A stretch of 38,528 nt of DNA from contig JAJDAV010000081.1 of NCBI GenBank assembly GCA_029261695.1, positions 1 through 38,528 on the forward strand, in the 5' to 3' direction. The notes under the pieces were generated by a model that made no database searches, was not told where the DNA came from, and saw only the letters and a list, made by a program, of their open reading frames with translations. This DNA is from Nitrospinaceae bacterium. GTDB taxonomy: Bacteria > Nitrospinota > Nitrospinia > Nitrospinales > VA-1. The translations under genes and the position numbers were made by a program. Shown piece by piece: positions 16,246-24,555 of the stretch; positions within the stretch are counted from its first letter, which is position 1, and each line of letters opens with the position of its first letter.

Positions 16246-16650
16246 TTAAGTTGTTTCAGCTTTTTTTAATTCTAGAGAAGCGGAATTGATGCAATAACGA
16301 AGCCCCGTGGGATCGGGGCCGTCTTCAAATACGTGGCCGAGATGCGCATCACATTTACTGCAAAGAACCTCCACTCTTCTCATGAAAAATTTGGTGTCTT
16401 CTTCGGTAGTAATGGCTTTTGGATCGACTGAATTATAAAAACTTGGCCACCCGGTGCCTGAATCGAATTTTGTGATAGAAGAAAAAAGAGGTTCGCCGCA
16501 GCAGGAGCAGTGGTAGGTTCCTCTTTCATGGCAGTCCCAATATTTCCCAGAAAAAGCGCGCTCGGTTCCTTTGTTTCGACAAACTTCAAATTGCTCGTCC
16601 GTCAACTTTTCTCGCCACTCGCTGTCCGTTTTTTGGATTTTTTCAGTCAC
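16246..16650 (-). CDS. msrB: Peptide-methionine (R)-S-oxide reductase
   Basis: This 134-residue protein is a complete MsrB. Zinc-binding pairs are C48/C51 (CSCC) and C97/C100 (CSKC), with the substrate segment [11 protein letters not shown] and catalytic C120 in RYCINS. It reduces the R-epimer of methionine sulfoxide in oxidised proteins. No signal peptide is present, so it acts in the cytoplasm. It starts with GTG (16650) after a strong GGAGG. It is the third gene of a sigma factor / anti-sigma / msrB set with gaps of 16 and 18 nt, suggesting the sigma factor controls an oxidative-damage response. Confidence 0.95.
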   Translation of the reverse strand: MTEKIQKTDSEWREKLTDEQFEVCRNKGTERAFSGKYWDCHERGTYHCSCCGEPLFSSITKFDSGTGWPSFYNSVDPKAITTEEDTKFFMRRVEVLCSKCDAHLGHVFEDGPDPTGLRYCINSASLELKKAETT

Positions 16651-16668
16651 AATAAAATCCTCCTTCTC

Positions 16669-16944
16669 TTAGATATTTTCCTTAATATAATTCTTTAATT
16701 TTTCTTTAGTTTCAGGCTTTAAAGCAGCTATTTTGATAGCTTCGGTATCTTCTTTGCTCAGTCTTTGGGCTAGATTTCGTAAGACCTGAAGTTGCTTTCT
16801 GTATATTTCACACAGGCCGCAGATTGCAAGGTGCATTTTTAAACGTATCTTTCCCCCTAAAGATAATGGACGATCCATCTCTTGAGAAATCAACGGATAG
16901 ACATCTTTGCAGGTCATCTTAAAAATGGACAGGAGCAATTTCAT
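16669..16944 (-). CDS. Putative zinc-finger anti-sigma factor
   Basis: The 91-residue protein has the zf-HC2-type pattern: a helical start with TCKDVYPLISQEMDRPLSLGGKIRLKMHLAICGLCEIY, where HxxxCxxC is the zinc-binding element of ZAS anti-sigma factors. No transmembrane segment follows, so it would be a soluble, redox- or metal-sensitive anti-sigma. It lies 16 nt after the ECF sigma gene and 18 nt before msrB. A second in-frame ATG at 16917 (MTCKDVYP) is an alternative start. Confidence 0.75.
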   Translation of the reverse strand: MKLLLSIFKMTCKDVYPLISQEMDRPLSLGGKIRLKMHLAICGLCEIYRKQLQVLRNLAQRLSKEDTEAIKIAALKPETKEKLKNYIKENI

Positions 16945-16960
16945 AATTTACTTTCTAAAC

Positions 16961-17521
16961 TCATTCTTTGCTTAACCAGTTTGACTCCAGGCATGTCTTG
17001 AGCTGGTTTCTCGCGCGATGCAGCATTACCCATAAGTTGGTCGGTTTGACATTGAATTCTTTACAAATTTCCTCTGAGCTTAAACCCTCTATTTCTTTTA
17101 ATACAAATAGACGGTGAAATTTTTCTGACAACCCATTCATGCACTCTGCCAGCACCTGCGCGAGTTCATTGTTTTCAGCGGCTTTTTCTGGGTTCAAGTT
17201 CCAGTTGTTGGGGGGAGGCATCATATGCCCGTTTGTATCGAACTGAATATGGTCTGTATCGGATTCAGAAATATCCAGGGTAACGTTTTTTTTCGCGTTC
17301 CTGAAATGATCCATGGTCTTATGTTTTAAAATTCCAAATAGCCAGGTTTTTTCTGTCGATTTTCCTGCAAAGGTGTGTTGGGATTTTAATGCAGCAAAGA
17401 ATGTAACCTGAACCAGCTCATCAGCAATATCGGGGTCTTTGACACGGACCAAGGTGTACCGATATAGCATGTCACCATAATTTTCAACCCATTTATCTGG
17501 TTCTAGCGTCTCTTCGCTCAT
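16961..17521 (-). CDS. ECF-type RNA polymerase sigma factor
   Basis: The 186-residue protein has sigma region 2 (about 15-85: YGDMLYRYTLVRVKDPDIADELVQVTFFAAL, KTWLFGILKHKTMDHFRNAKK) and region 4 (about 130-180: LSEKFHRLFVLKEIEGLSSEEICKEFNVKPTNLWVMLHRAR, a helix-turn-helix that reads the -35 element). The middle linker with MMPPPNNW is characteristic of some ECF groups. The neighbouring anti-sigma should hold it inactive. The tracked ATG has GAGGG directly against it, with no spacer, so translation may be poor or start elsewhere. The gene is divergent from the ArsR-type regulator, 66 nt away. Confidence 0.9.
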   Translation of the reverse strand: MSEETLEPDKWVENYGDMLYRYTLVRVKDPDIADELVQVTFFAALKSQHTFAGKSTEKTWLFGILKHKTMDHFRNAKKNVTLDISESDTDHIQFDTNGHMMPPPNNWNLNPEKAAENNELAQVLAECMNGLSEKFHRLFVLKEIEGLSSEEICKEFNVKPTNLWVMLHRARNQLKTCLESNWLSKE

Positions 17522-17550
17522 CCCTCTAGGGTCCTTGTATTGGGTTTTAA

Positions 17551-17568
17551 CTTGAAGGTTCTTGAAGG
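17551..17568. repeat. Direct repeat in the sigma/arsR divergent region
   Basis: CTTGAAGG occurs twice, at 17551-17558 and 17561-17568, exactly 10 bp apart (one helical turn) in the 66-nt divergent spacer. It could be a regulator binding site for either gene; the second copy also forms part of the AAGGAG ribosome site of the ArsR-type gene. Confidence 0.35.
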
Positions 17569-17587
17569 AGTCAATATACTGGAATTT

Positions 17588-17902
17588 ATGAGTAACGCAA
17601 CTACAGATTCTGGTGAATGCGCTCGCATATTAAAGGCTCTGGGGGATGAAACCCGCTTGAAAATAGTTCAGTTGTTGCTCAAGGGTGAAAAAAGCGTGTC
17701 AGAAATTGTAAAGAGTTTGAGAATGGGCCAACCCCAGGCTTCTCACCATTTATCAATTTTGCGGTCATCCGGTTTGGTGGGAACGCGCAGGGAAGGGAAT
17801 AAAATAATCAACTTCATCCATCCGGGTAAATATTTCTTAACTAAAAAAGAAACAGGCCTCGACCTGGGTTGCTGCTCGGTTAACTTCGATAAGTCTTCCT
17901 AA
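17588..17902 (+). CDS. ArsR-family winged-helix regulator
   Basis: The protein (104 aa from the ATG at 17588; the track starts at a TTG, 17540) has the ArsR winged helix: LKALGDETRLKIVQLLLKGEKSVSEIVKSLRMGQPQASHHLSILRSSGLVGTRREGN. The classical metal motif ELCVCDL is absent, but the C-terminus LDLGCCSV has a cysteine pair that could sense metal or redox state. AAGGAG is 17 nt from the ATG but only 8 nt from an in-frame CTG at 17579, so a CTG start is possible. It probably represses its own promoter and perhaps the divergent sigma operon. Confidence 0.85.
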   Translation: MSNATTDSGECARILKALGDETRLKIVQLLLKGEKSVSEIVKSLRMGQPQASHHLSILRSSGLVGTRREGNKIINFIHPGKYFLTKKETGLDLGCCSVNFDKSS

Positions 17903-18864
17903 TTAAAAGCATCTCTTTTTTCTTTAATCCCGACTTCATAAAATTGTTTAAGGAATGACTTCATAATCCGGTAAGGATTGAATGATATATCCATTGCTCT
18001 GGCCGGTTCAAAGTCTGAAACCGTAAGGCTGGATAGGTTTTCCACACCAGAGATTTCTATTTTTTCCAGTTCGTAATTCCCATAGCCTTTAAGTTTAGCT
18101 GCCTCAAGCGCATATACATTGGAGAAACTTAAAAGCTCAGCGGCTATTCTGTCCAAGGCTGTCATATCGGTAGAGGCGAGAAGCACTCCAAGGGGATAGG
18201 GGCTGCCATGAATCGGCCCTTGGCCCTGCATAGCTTCAATACCATCTGCTATGGTTAGGCAGGGATTCACATGCCTCGCAATATCAATCAGCATTTTTCC
18301 AAATTTAACCTTATCGTTTTTAACCAAGCAATGCAGTATCGGCTTACGCTTGCCGATGACGAGTCCGAATAAGTTTTTGATGGCTAGAGTCATTGCCATT
18401 TGGCAATGCGATTTAACTTTAGGTAGATTGACGATACGGTCAAACTCGCTTAGACAACCGGCAATTTTTAAATGAGGAACCCCTTCTTCATTTTTAAATG
18501 GAATTGGATCCGATAAGGGGACAATTTTACAACCATATTTTTTCTTTAACGGATCGTAACCTGCTTTTTTAGCAACCGCTTCCAGACTGCCCAGAGCGGG
18601 ACTGTCACTGATAGTGATTTGACCTACTGAAAAATCCTTGAGCACTCTGCATACTGCTTCAACAACCATTGGATGAGTGGTTACGCAATATTCAGGGCCG
18701 AATCCTCTTAGAAGATTGGGTTTTAGCAAAACTTTTTGCCCGGTTGAAAACAGAGAATTCTTTTCGTCTATTACCAATAAAGCTTCGCGGACAAAGGCTT
18801 CGATTTTCTCGATCGAATAGCTATCAACTTTCTGTAAGTGAACTTTTGATTTCATGTCATCCAT
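17899..18864 (-). CDS. DUF362 domain protein
   Basis: The 321-residue protein matches DUF362: VLLKPNLLRGFGPEYCVTTHPMVVEAVCRVLKD, ITISDSPALGS, RIVNLPKVKSHCQMAMTLAIKNLFGLVIG and LTIADGIEAMQGQGPIHGSPYPLGVLLAS. DUF362 proteins are often found with ferredoxin domains and redox genes, but this one has no ferredoxin-type cysteine cluster. The function is unknown. Its 3' end overlaps the 3' end of the convergent ArsR-type gene by 4 nt. Confidence 0.85.
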   Translation of the reverse strand: MDDMKSKVHLQKVDSYSIEKIEAFVREALLVIDEKNSLFSTGQKVLLKPNLLRGFGPEYCVTTHPMVVEAVCRVLKDFSVGQITISDSPALGSLEAVAKKAGYDPLKKKYGCKIVPLSDPIPFKNEEGVPHLKIAGCLSEFDRIVNLPKVKSHCQMAMTLAIKNLFGLVIGKRKPILHCLVKNDKVKFGKMLIDIARHVNPCLTIADGIEAMQGQGPIHGSPYPLGVLLASTDMTALDRIAAELLSFSNVYALEAAKLKGYGNYELEKIEISGVENLSSLTVSDFEPARAMDISFNPYRIMKSFLKQFYEVGIKEKRDAFN

Positions 18865-18911
18865 TATAGCTATTCCAGAGGGAGTATTTAAATAATAGTT
18901 TGCCGAGAAAT

Positions 18912-21900
18912 TTAAGAAGGAGAATAAAGCGCTTTGTATATCCCTCGGTTTCTCAAAACATGTTTTACGTACCGTCGTGTTTCAGGGTAAGGGATGGATT
19001 CAATAAACACATCCAGATCATTTAAATGACCGAACCTTTTCAGCCATTTTTTTAGAACATGGGGACCGGCATTGTATGAAATTAAGATATGTGTGCCGTT
19101 TTCTCCAAATCGTTTGTTCAGTTGACTGACATATTTGACGCCCAGCCTGATGTTTAAATCGGGTTCGAATAACACATCGGCTTCAAAGGGTTTTTTTAAT
19201 TTTGTCTTGGGGTAAAGCTTTTTTCCCGTGGCCGGCATGATCTGCATGAGACCTCGAGCACCAGCCGGTGACAATGCCTTATGGTCAAACAGGCTCTCTT
19301 GCCGGATGATCCCATTTACAAAATAAGGATCAACTTTTCGATATTCTGAATTAGAAGTTACCTCTTCGTGGTAGGCAAGCGGGAAAAAATATTTCCAAAA
19401 TTTGGGGGATAACGAACGCTCACCCGATTTGGTGGCAAAGTCCTTATACAATTGCAGTAGCTTGAGCGACTCAGAGTATCCATTGGCATTATGGTAAAGG
19501 TTTGAAAGCCATAATACTCCTGTCAGGTTCTTTCGGATGGATTTTTCAAGGCGTTGTATTTCGTTTCGCGCTTCCGTTGTAAGTCCAATTGCTGACAATT
19601 CTTGTGCGCGGATGTGGTGAAATTTTTCTCGGGCATCCAACGGTCGGTCAAGCGTGACCGGGGTTATTTTTGCGGTGTCCTCTGATTGGTTTGCAGGGAA
19701 AGAAACTCCGGCTTTCAGCATTTTTTCTTTTGCACGAATTCCATGAAATGTATAAGGATACTGATTTGCTACATCCGTAAAAATTTCTTTGGCTTTTTCT
19801 TTTTCGCCGAGCTTTTCTGCCGATTTGGCACTCCAATATAGATTGTATTCAATGAAAGGTCCTTTTGGAAACCGGCGCGCAACATCCTGAAATCGTTCAA
19901 AGGCTTTTTGAAATTTTCCATCGATATAATTAACCCATCCAAGCCGCCATCCGGCCCACTGACCGTAAAAATTTTCAGAGTATTTGCCCAAAACCTGTTG
20001 GTAGAAATTTAGCGCTTCGGGATAATTCTTTCTTTCTTCATAAATTTTCCCCACAAAAAATAAGGCCTTAATAGCGTAGTCTGATGATGGATCAGCGGCA
20101 GCTACTTGTTCGAAATATTTTGCTCCAGGCATAGGTTTGCCAAGGTTCCAAAGGTTTCGACCGATGTTGAACTTGGCTTTTTGAATTTGTGCGTGATTTG
20201 GATAGAGCTTTGAAAACTCTTTTAATGCGACATTTGCAGTTCTTCTATCACGTAACCCGCGGTGAGCATTTGAGAGGAAAAAGAAAAACCTTCCGGGCAT
20301 GGGGTTGTTTGTTTTTTGAATTTCTTTGATCTCAGATATGATTTCTTTATATCGTACCCCTTTAAACAGTTTTTCAATTCTTACCGTATGCTCCCGTAAA
20401 GTTAAAGGAACTTCTTTAATATCCGGTGAAGCTCCGAGTCTTTTTATTGCAGCTTCGGCCTCGGGGGTAAGTTCGTGATTGGGGTATTTGATATGAAGTT
20501 GCCGGAAATTTAAATAGGCCTCGTTTTTTTTTCCAAGCTTCTCTTGATGTGTGGCTAATTTGAAAATGAGCTCAGGTAGATAAGGACGAAATCCTTTGTG
20601 ATAAAAAGAATTTTTCAATGTCGCGATTGATTCCTGCAATACTTCTTCCGCTTTAATTTCATCTTTGCTTTGAATATAAGTATCGGAAAGAATGATTTGG
20701 GCTTCCGGGTAAAGTTGCGTGTCTGGGAAATTCTTAAGAAGCTGAAGTACATTTTCTTGAGCCTGTTTATACTTTTTGCTTTTTGATTCTGCTTTTGCAA
20801 GGTTGAGTAAAATATAATCTGCAATTTCTGGATATTTTTTTACCAGAGGTGATAATGCCTCAATAGCCTTGTCGTATTTTTTATTCTCGATGTGTAGGAG
20901 GCCGAGCAAAAAACGAGAACGCTTACTTTCTATTGAATCTGGCGCGGCATTTTGAATGCCGAGGAGTTGGTTTTTTGCCTTGCTCCATTCTTTTTTTAGA
21001 AAATGATTTTTGGCTTGTTCGAAATCATTAGAAATATTTTTGGCTTCCGATTTAGAGCCGAAACCTAAAACAAGAAAAATTGAGAAAAGGCAGGCTGCTA
21101 CATTGGGTAGGCGAGAGAGCAGTCTGTTGCTGAGTGTTTCGGGAGTATCTTTTTTGTCGGTAGCGATGATTTGCGCTTCGGGCATTTTTCGAAACCAGGT
21201 GAGTTGACGTTTTGCGTAATGGCGGGTTTCCCGCTTGATTTCGTAAATCGCTCTTTCTAATGTTAAATCGCCTTGATGATAACGTGTCATTTGGGTATAG
21301 CCGATGCTTTTAAACGGTTTTAAATCGGTGGAGAAACCTCGATCAAGAAGGTTTTTTACTTCGTTTGCGAGTCCACCCTCGATCATGTTGTCAACTCGTT
21401 GGTCAATTTTTGCATAAAGCTCCGCCCGATTCCATTCGAGTATAAACGTGGAAATGGGGAATCGGTTTTCGGAGGTTGAGTCTTCTTTGTGGAATTCTGA
21501 AAATGGTTTTCCTGTTTCCATAAAAACCCCCAATGCTCTTTCAATTCTCAGGGAATCTGTTTCCGAAATTTTTTCTGCGAAATCAGGATCTACAGTTTGT
21601 AGTTTTTTGTAGACTTGTTCGACCCCAGACTCAAGGATATCTTGTTGAATATTTTTTCGGGTTTTATCGGATATTTCGACGGCGCAGTCATAATCCTGTG
21701 TAAGAACTTTGAGATAGAGAGCAGTCCCTCCAACTAGGATGGGGATTTTATTTTGACTCATCAGGTTTTGGATCGCATCCAGAGCCTTTGTTTTAAAATC
21801 AAATGCATTAAATTCCTCATCGGGTTCCAGAATGTCAATGAGATGGTGGGGGATGGCTTGCCGATCTTTCGCCGACGGCTTTGCTGTGCCGATGTCAAAG

Positions 21901-22022
21901 TATTTGTAAACCTGCATTGAGTCGGCGCTGATAATTTCGGTGTTGAGTTTTCGAGCCAATGCCAGGGCGGTTTCACTTTTCCCAGAGGTGGTGGGTCCCG
22001 TCAACACAATTAAAGGAATCAT
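18912..22022 (-). CDS. miaA: tRNA dimethylallyltransferase MiaA fused in frame to a soluble lytic transglycosylase
   Basis: One uninterrupted frame encodes two proteins. Residues 1 to about 300 (from the ATG at 22022, MIPLIVLTGP) are a full MiaA: P-loop GPTTSGKS, ADSMQVYKYFDIGTAKP, GGTALYLKVL and the C-terminal RHYAKRQLTWFRK. MiaA adds dimethylallyl to A37 of tRNAs reading UNN codons, in the cytoplasm. Residues about 297-327 look like a signal peptide. Residues about 335-870 are helical TPR-like repeats, and about 890-1030 form an SLT domain with catalytic E909 (RQESLF), GARGLMQIMPATG and ISYNAGP, as in periplasmic Slt70, which cleaves peptidoglycan. The two halves belong in different compartments. 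An internal ATG at 21185 could start the second half. The tracked ATG at 22070 would add 16 residues. The 5' end overlaps the upstream methyltransferase gene by 50 nt. Confidence 0.85.
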   Translation of the reverse strand: MIPLIVLTGPTTSGKSETALALARKLNTEIISADSMQVYKYFDIGTAKPSAKDRQAIPHHLIDILEPDEEFNAFDFKTKALDAIQNLMSQNKIPILVGGTALYLKVLTQDYDCAVEISDKTRKNIQQDILESGVEQVYKKLQTVDPDFAEKISETDSLRIERALGVFMETGKPFSEFHKEDSTSENRFPISTFILEWNRAELYAKIDQRVDNMIEGGLANEVKNLLDRGFSTDLKPFKSIGYTQMTRYHQGDLTLERAIYEIKRETRHYAKRQLTWFRKMPEAQIIATDKKDTPETLSNRLLSRLPNVAACLFSIFLVLGFGSKSEAKNISNDFEQAKNHFLKKEWSKAKNQLLGIQNAAPDSIESKRSRFLLGLLHIENKKYDKAIEALSPLVKKYPEIADYILLNLAKAESKSKKYKQAQENVLQLLKNFPDTQLYPEAQIILSDTYIQSKDEIKAEEVLQESIATLKNSFYHKGFRPYLPELIFKLATHQEKLGKKNEAYLNFRQLHIKYPNHELTPEAEAAIKRLGASPDIKEVPLTLREHTVRIEKLFKGVRYKEIISEIKEIQKTNNPMPGRFFFFLSNAHRGLRDRRTANVALKEFSKLYPNHAQIQKAKFNIGRNLWNLGKPMPGAKYFEQVAAADPSSDYAIKALFFVGKIYEERKNYPEALNFYQQVLGKYSENFYGQWAGWRLGWVNYIDGKFQKAFERFQDVARRFPKGPFIEYNLYWSAKSAEKLGEKEKAKEIFTDVANQYPYTFHGIRAKEKMLKAGVSFPANQSEDTAKITPVTLDRPLDAREKFHHIRAQELSAIGLTTEARNEIQRLEKSIRKNLTGVLWLSNLYHNANGYSESLKLLQLYKDFATKSGERSLSPKFWKYFFPLAYHEEVTSNSEYRKVDPYFVNGIIRQESLFDHKALSPAGARGLMQIMPATGKKLYPKTKLKKPFEADVLFEPDLNIRLGVKYVSQLNKRFGENGTHILISYNAGPHVLKKWLKRFGHLNDLDVFIESIPYPETRRYVKHVLRNRGIYKALYSPS
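21042..21134 (-). other. Embedded signal-peptide-like segment at the MiaA/Slt junction
   Basis: The junction reads as an arginine-containing n-region (NRLLSRLPN), a hydrophobic core (VAACLFSIFLVLGFG) and a SEA cleavage-like site. This is what a stand-alone transglycosylase would carry at its N-terminus. The only ATG in frame shortly before it is at 21185, without a ribosome site; a CTG at 21122 is also possible. Confidence 0.7.
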
Positions 22023-22716
22023 AAATCTGTTGCATCTCCATAGTATAGCTTCCATCTCTATTATAGACATAGAGTGGCGAATCGACTATTAAATCGCATT
22101 TCTTTTCTTTGATAGCATCCACCAAAAATATTTTTGCTTCTGCATTTTTGTGGCCGTGAATAAACCGGATTCGGCTGGGAAATAACCTTCGTTTCTCTAG
22201 CTCGCGCATGGTTTCAAGCAATCGGATGGGCGGATAGGTCAGAATAATATGTCCGTCTTTTTTTAAAAGAGCCTTCGCTTTGTCGAGCAGGCCTTGCATA
22301 TTTAGTTTCAACTCGTGTCTGGCAATGGCTTTCTCGGGATCGGGATTCGTGCGTCCCGAATTTATTTTTCGGTAGGGCGGATTGGATACGATCAAATCAA
22401 ATTGCTCTGGGGGGGGATTTGAGTCCATATCGAGAAAATTGCCCTTGATAATTTTTACTGGCATTTGATTTTTAGAGACATTTTTTTTGGCTATTTCGGC
22501 TGCTGAATCTTGAATTTCTATACCCGTAATTTCTAGCTTGGGTTCTCGAAAAATCATCAGGAGGGGGATGATGCCGCAGCCAGTTCCAACATCGAGCACT
22601 TTATGCCCTGGGGCTAAAGTGGAAAAATGGGCCAGCAAAAAGGGTTCAATAGAATAACGATAACCGGAGTCATTCTGATCAATGCACAGATCTTTTGTCG
22701 TTCGAGCAGAGTTCAT
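21973..22716 (-). CDS. tRNA1(Val) adenine-37 N6-methyltransferase-like protein (TrmN6/YfiC type)
   Basis: The 247-residue protein has the family's opening pattern (QNDSGYRYSIEPFLLAHF), SAM motif I VLDVGTGCGIIPL (40-52) and the amino-methyltransferase motif NPPY (112-115), which holds the target adenine. The best-studied member, E. coli YfiC/TrmN6, methylates N6 of A37 in tRNA1(Val). Its 3' end overlaps the miaA start by 50 nt in another frame, so two A37-modifying enzymes appear translationally coupled. No clear ribosome site is seen before the ATG at 22716. Other bases or tRNAs remain possible targets. Confidence 0.8.
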   Translation of the reverse strand: MNSARTTKDLCIDQNDSGYRYSIEPFLLAHFSTLAPGHKVLDVGTGCGIIPLLMIFREPKLEITGIEIQDSAAEIAKKNVSKNQMPVKIIKGNFLDMDSNPPPEQFDLIVSNPPYRKINSGRTNPDPEKAIARHELKLNMQGLLDKAKALLKKDGHIILTYPPIRLLETMRELEKRRLFPSRIRFIHGHKNAEAKIFLVDAIKEKKCDLIVDSPLYVYNRDGSYTMEMQQIYDSFNCVDGTHHLWEK

Positions 22717-22758
22717 GAAGTTTTTTTCTGTTTTTATAGCCGATGAAAATTGATGTGG

Positions 22759-24555
22759 CTAGGGAGCGGCAGTAGTCCGAGTCATATTCAAAATTTCTTC
22801 TTTGCCATAATGGTCGAGATAAAGCAGGAAATGTTCGCGTGACAGGTAGTTCCAGATTTTTCGGGATGGGAAATGCTGTTCAATTACAGAATTGAAATTT
22901 TCGTATACATCCATCACTTCTTCCCGTGGCATTCCGGCTTTTATTTCATAATCGAATACGATAGCCATATCGCGTTCCGGGTCCTGAATGATTCGGTCGA
23001 TTTTAAATTTGGCAGGGTTGTGGTATATCGCCGAATCTTTTTCCAGTGCAAAAATTGACTGGCCTACTGAGTGAATGATGCCGCTTTCCACTTCTGAATT
23101 CTCAATAGTAAATTGAATAGTGTCTTCTGCTTCGGCCCTTTCTTCTGTGGGGAAGCCAAAAAACAGGTAAAGATGGTTCCATATACCTGCTTCCGAACTA
23201 TGCCGCAATACCGCTCTTTCAGTTTCTTGATCACAGCCCTTATCTATAATGGAAAGGATGCGGTCATTGGCACTTTCTAATCCGAAAAAGAGCATGAGGA
23301 AACCCGCGCGATAAATATCGTCAAAAAGTTCAGGAGATTCTTTTTCGCTGGATTCAAATTTAAGCATTCCTAATGAACGCATTTCAACCCCACGTTTGAG
23401 AATTTCTTTCGACATGCGGTTAAACGCATTGGGAGAAATAGCCTCATCTGAAAAGGTGAAATATTTGGTTTTGTATTTTTTCGAAAGGTGGTCCAGTTCT
23501 TCGGCAACCCTTACCTCATTTTCCTTTCTATAATGGGAGTCGTAAATAAAGCTGTGGGTGCAAAAGGTACATTTCCCCCAATAACACCCTCGGCTCGACA
23601 TATAGGGAAGCACTGGGTAGGGCATTAGATATTTTTCCAACGGTAATTGATCGAATGTTGGACAAACCAGTTGTTCGTAGGGCAAAGCCTCAGCTTTTGG
23701 ATTGCGAATGACCTTGTCGCCTTCAAGATGAACCAAGTTGGGCACCGTATGTAGTGGCTTTTTTTCTTTTAGGTGTTTGACGAGCTCATCCAAAGGCAGT
23801 TCACCTTCGGAAACTATCAGGCTGTGAAAGAATTGCTTAAACAACTCTTGCTTATCATCGAGCAAATCGGCGTGACGGTTGAAAACACTTCCTCCGACCA
23901 CAATGTGTAAATGTGGGTAACGTTGTCGAAGTTGTCGTGCGAGTGTGAGGCCCGGTATTACCTGCCCGATATGAATGATGGATAACCCGACAACTCCATA
24001 GTCGTCCCAAGGTATTTTTGGGGTCAGATACTCATCAAACAAAAACAGGAAGGGATTTCGTACGGTATCTTTTGTGGCACTTAAAATTCCTGACAGGTTT
24101 TCTTCTGGATTGCCTTTCATGAAAAAGGAATCGAGATCCAAACGGCTCGGATGGTGAGCGTAGGAAATCAATTGCATGGCAATTTTCAGGTTGGTGTAGG
24201 CCTTGCTGTATGTTTCAAATTGGAAAAAGCGGTTCTCATCCCTCAGTACACTTTTTGCATCTTCTACTTCATTGAGAACGGATTCTAAAAATGCGGTATC
24301 GGAAAGGATGTCATTATAAACCGGTCTGACTTCCTGATCTTCCATCGCACGTGTGGGGTCTGCGAGACGCTTTCTGATAATTTCGACACAACGTTCCAGA
24401 TACTCTCTCGATAGAAAGATATCGTAGCATTCTATATTCAGATCAAACTGGTCCACTTCGTGGCCCCGCGACTCTAAATGTGCCTTTAGAGTGGGTAAAG
24501 CCAGATAAGGTTGGCTGGGATACCACTGCGGCGGAAAAAGGAGAGCGACCTTCAT
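22759..24555 (-). CDS. B12-binding domain radical SAM protein
   Basis: The 598-residue protein has an N-terminal cobalamin-binding-like domain (MKVALLFPPQWYPSQPYLALPTLKAHLESRGH; later GVVGLSIIHIGQVIPGLTLARQLRQRYPHLHIVVGGS). A radical SAM domain from about 310 follows. Its iron-sulfur motif is SSRGCYWGKCTFC, spaced CX4CX2C rather than the usual CX3CX2C; this variant occurs in B12-type members. Later motifs TFSDEAIS and FFGLESANDRIL fit the fold. The helical segment 55-190 between the halves is an insertion. The substrate is unknown; relatives do methylations and rearrangements in lipid and natural-product pathways. The ribosome site AAGGAG is well placed. The gene lies upstream of the trmN6/miaA pair. 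Confidence 0.87.
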   Translation of the reverse strand: MKVALLFPPQWYPSQPYLALPTLKAHLESRGHEVDQFDLNIECYDIFLSREYLERCVEIIRKRLADPTRAMEDQEVRPVYNDILSDTAFLESVLNEVEDAKSVLRDENRFFQFETYSKAYTNLKIAMQLISYAHHPSRLDLDSFFMKGNPEENLSGILSATKDTVRNPFLFLFDEYLTPKIPWDDYGVVGLSIIHIGQVIPGLTLARQLRQRYPHLHIVVGGSVFNRHADLLDDKQELFKQFFHSLIVSEGELPLDELVKHLKEKKPLHTVPNLVHLEGDKVIRNPKAEALPYEQLVCPTFDQLPLEKYLMPYPVLPYMSSRGCYWGKCTFCTHSFIYDSHYRKENEVRVAEELDHLSKKYKTKYFTFSDEAISPNAFNRMSKEILKRGVEMRSLGMLKFESSEKESPELFDDIYRAGFLMLFFGLESANDRILSIIDKGCDQETERAVLRHSSEAGIWNHLYLFFGFPTEERAEAEDTIQFTIENSEVESGIIHSVGQSIFALEKDSAIYHNPAKFKIDRIIQDPERDMAIVFDYEIKAGMPREEVMDVYENFNSVIEQHFPSRKIWNYLSREHFLLYLDHYGKEEILNMTRTTAAP

